From positions 2,345,001 through 2,409,000 of the forward strand of contig NZ_CP149932.1 of NCBI RefSeq assembly GCF_037949795.1: a DNA stretch of 64,000 bases, in the 5' to 3' direction. Each line of letters opens with the position of its first letter. Position 1 is the stretch's first letter. Shown here piece after piece: positions 63,868-64,000 of the stretch. The notes below the pieces were generated by a model. It was not told the DNA's origin. It ran no database searches and saw nothing but the letters and a program-made list of their open reading frames with translations. Source of the DNA: Thioclava sp. GXIMD2076. Lineage in GTDB: Bacteria; Pseudomonadota; Alphaproteobacteria; Rhodobacterales; Rhodobacteraceae. The position numbers and the translations under genes are program-made.

Positions 63868-63897
63868 CGCTCTTGCCGAGTTTGTGGCAAGAGAGCG
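63868..63897. promoter_or_regulatory. Inverted repeat upstream of olsB
   Basis: CTCTTGCC-8-GGCAAGAG with extended outer bases, within the region 35-60 bases before the olsB start. It could be an operator or a leader hairpin. No phosphate-box motif is obvious. Confidence 0.4.
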
Positions 63898-64000
63898 CTC
63901 AAAAGGCAAGCAGGTTGGGAGGCGCCGATTGACCCGCGTGGCAAAATCGGCGTTAACCTTTCCTCAACTTTAATCTTCAATAACGAGAGTCAACGCGATC

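Overview
The window is a stretch of core chromosome from an alphaproteobacterium of the family Rhodobacteraceae (Rhodobacterales). The evidence is a GC-rich sequence; a permuted two-piece tmRNA gene with the tag ANDNRAPVALAA beside an alphaproteobacterial sspB; a ftsB-pdhA-pdhB-pdhC block with an N-terminal lipoyl domain on PdhB; cydDCABX with FNR-type boxes; an olsBA pair for ornithine lipids; and small Rhodobacteraceae-type proteins. A Thioclava- or Rhodobacter-like genus is plausible, but species cannot be read from the sequence. I see no prophage, insertion sequence, integron or CRISPR array. Nearly all long antisense reading frames are high-GC shadows.

Layout. 1-7.2 kb: end of a TPR protein, a MipA-type outer-membrane protein, an orphan iron-binding protein with a nucleoside hydrolase, topoisomerase IB with a small DUF2945 protein, SelO and a DUF2238 membrane protein. 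7.3-18.2 kb: an EEP-fold hydrolase, enolase, an EamA exporter with a DUF985 cupin, a lipoprotein, AnmK divergent from TyrS, class I aldolase, Pgk, two tandem cyclophilins and FtsB. 18.3-24.1 kb: pyruvate dehydrogenase E1a, E1b and E2, then an NCS1 permease. 24.1-32.6 kb: an unexplained gap, GuaA, AroB/AroK, a small membrane protein, a 542-residue exported helical protein translationally coupled to XerD, and a CorC/HlyC protein. 32.6-38.1 kb: an MttB-family methyltransferase without pyrrolysine, alpha-glucosidase, a LacI regulator and glucokinase.

38.2-43.2 kb: a tightly coupled chemotaxis operon STAS-CheY-CheA-CheW-CheR-CheY-unknown. The last gene encodes a 130-residue protein with a D-x-x-x-Q motif in a predicted helix and an acidic, aromatic C-terminus. 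I propose it as a divergent CheZ-like phosphatase for the CheY it is coupled to, and it is the best candidate here for something undescribed. The operon has no cheB, cheD or receptor gene in the window.

43.2-55.2 kb: Tex, glyoxalase I, an MFS exporter, a membrane-anchored GltB-like protein, agmatinase, an NsrR/RirA-type Fe-S regulator, Ndk, ssrA, a SnoaL-like protein, SspB, FumC and a Nudix hydrolase. 55.2-62 kb: cytochrome bd genes cydX, cydB, cydA and assembly exporter cydC, cydD, with FNR-like boxes before both cydA and cydD. 62-64 kb: DUF4169 and ribbon-helix-helix proteins, then olsA and olsB.

Cross-cutting signals are a dispersed two-hairpin repeat in two copies, each 3' of a gene and in its sense orientation, and a shared GTTAGCG motif before enolase, aldolase and fumarase that may mark a LacI-type central-carbon regulon.
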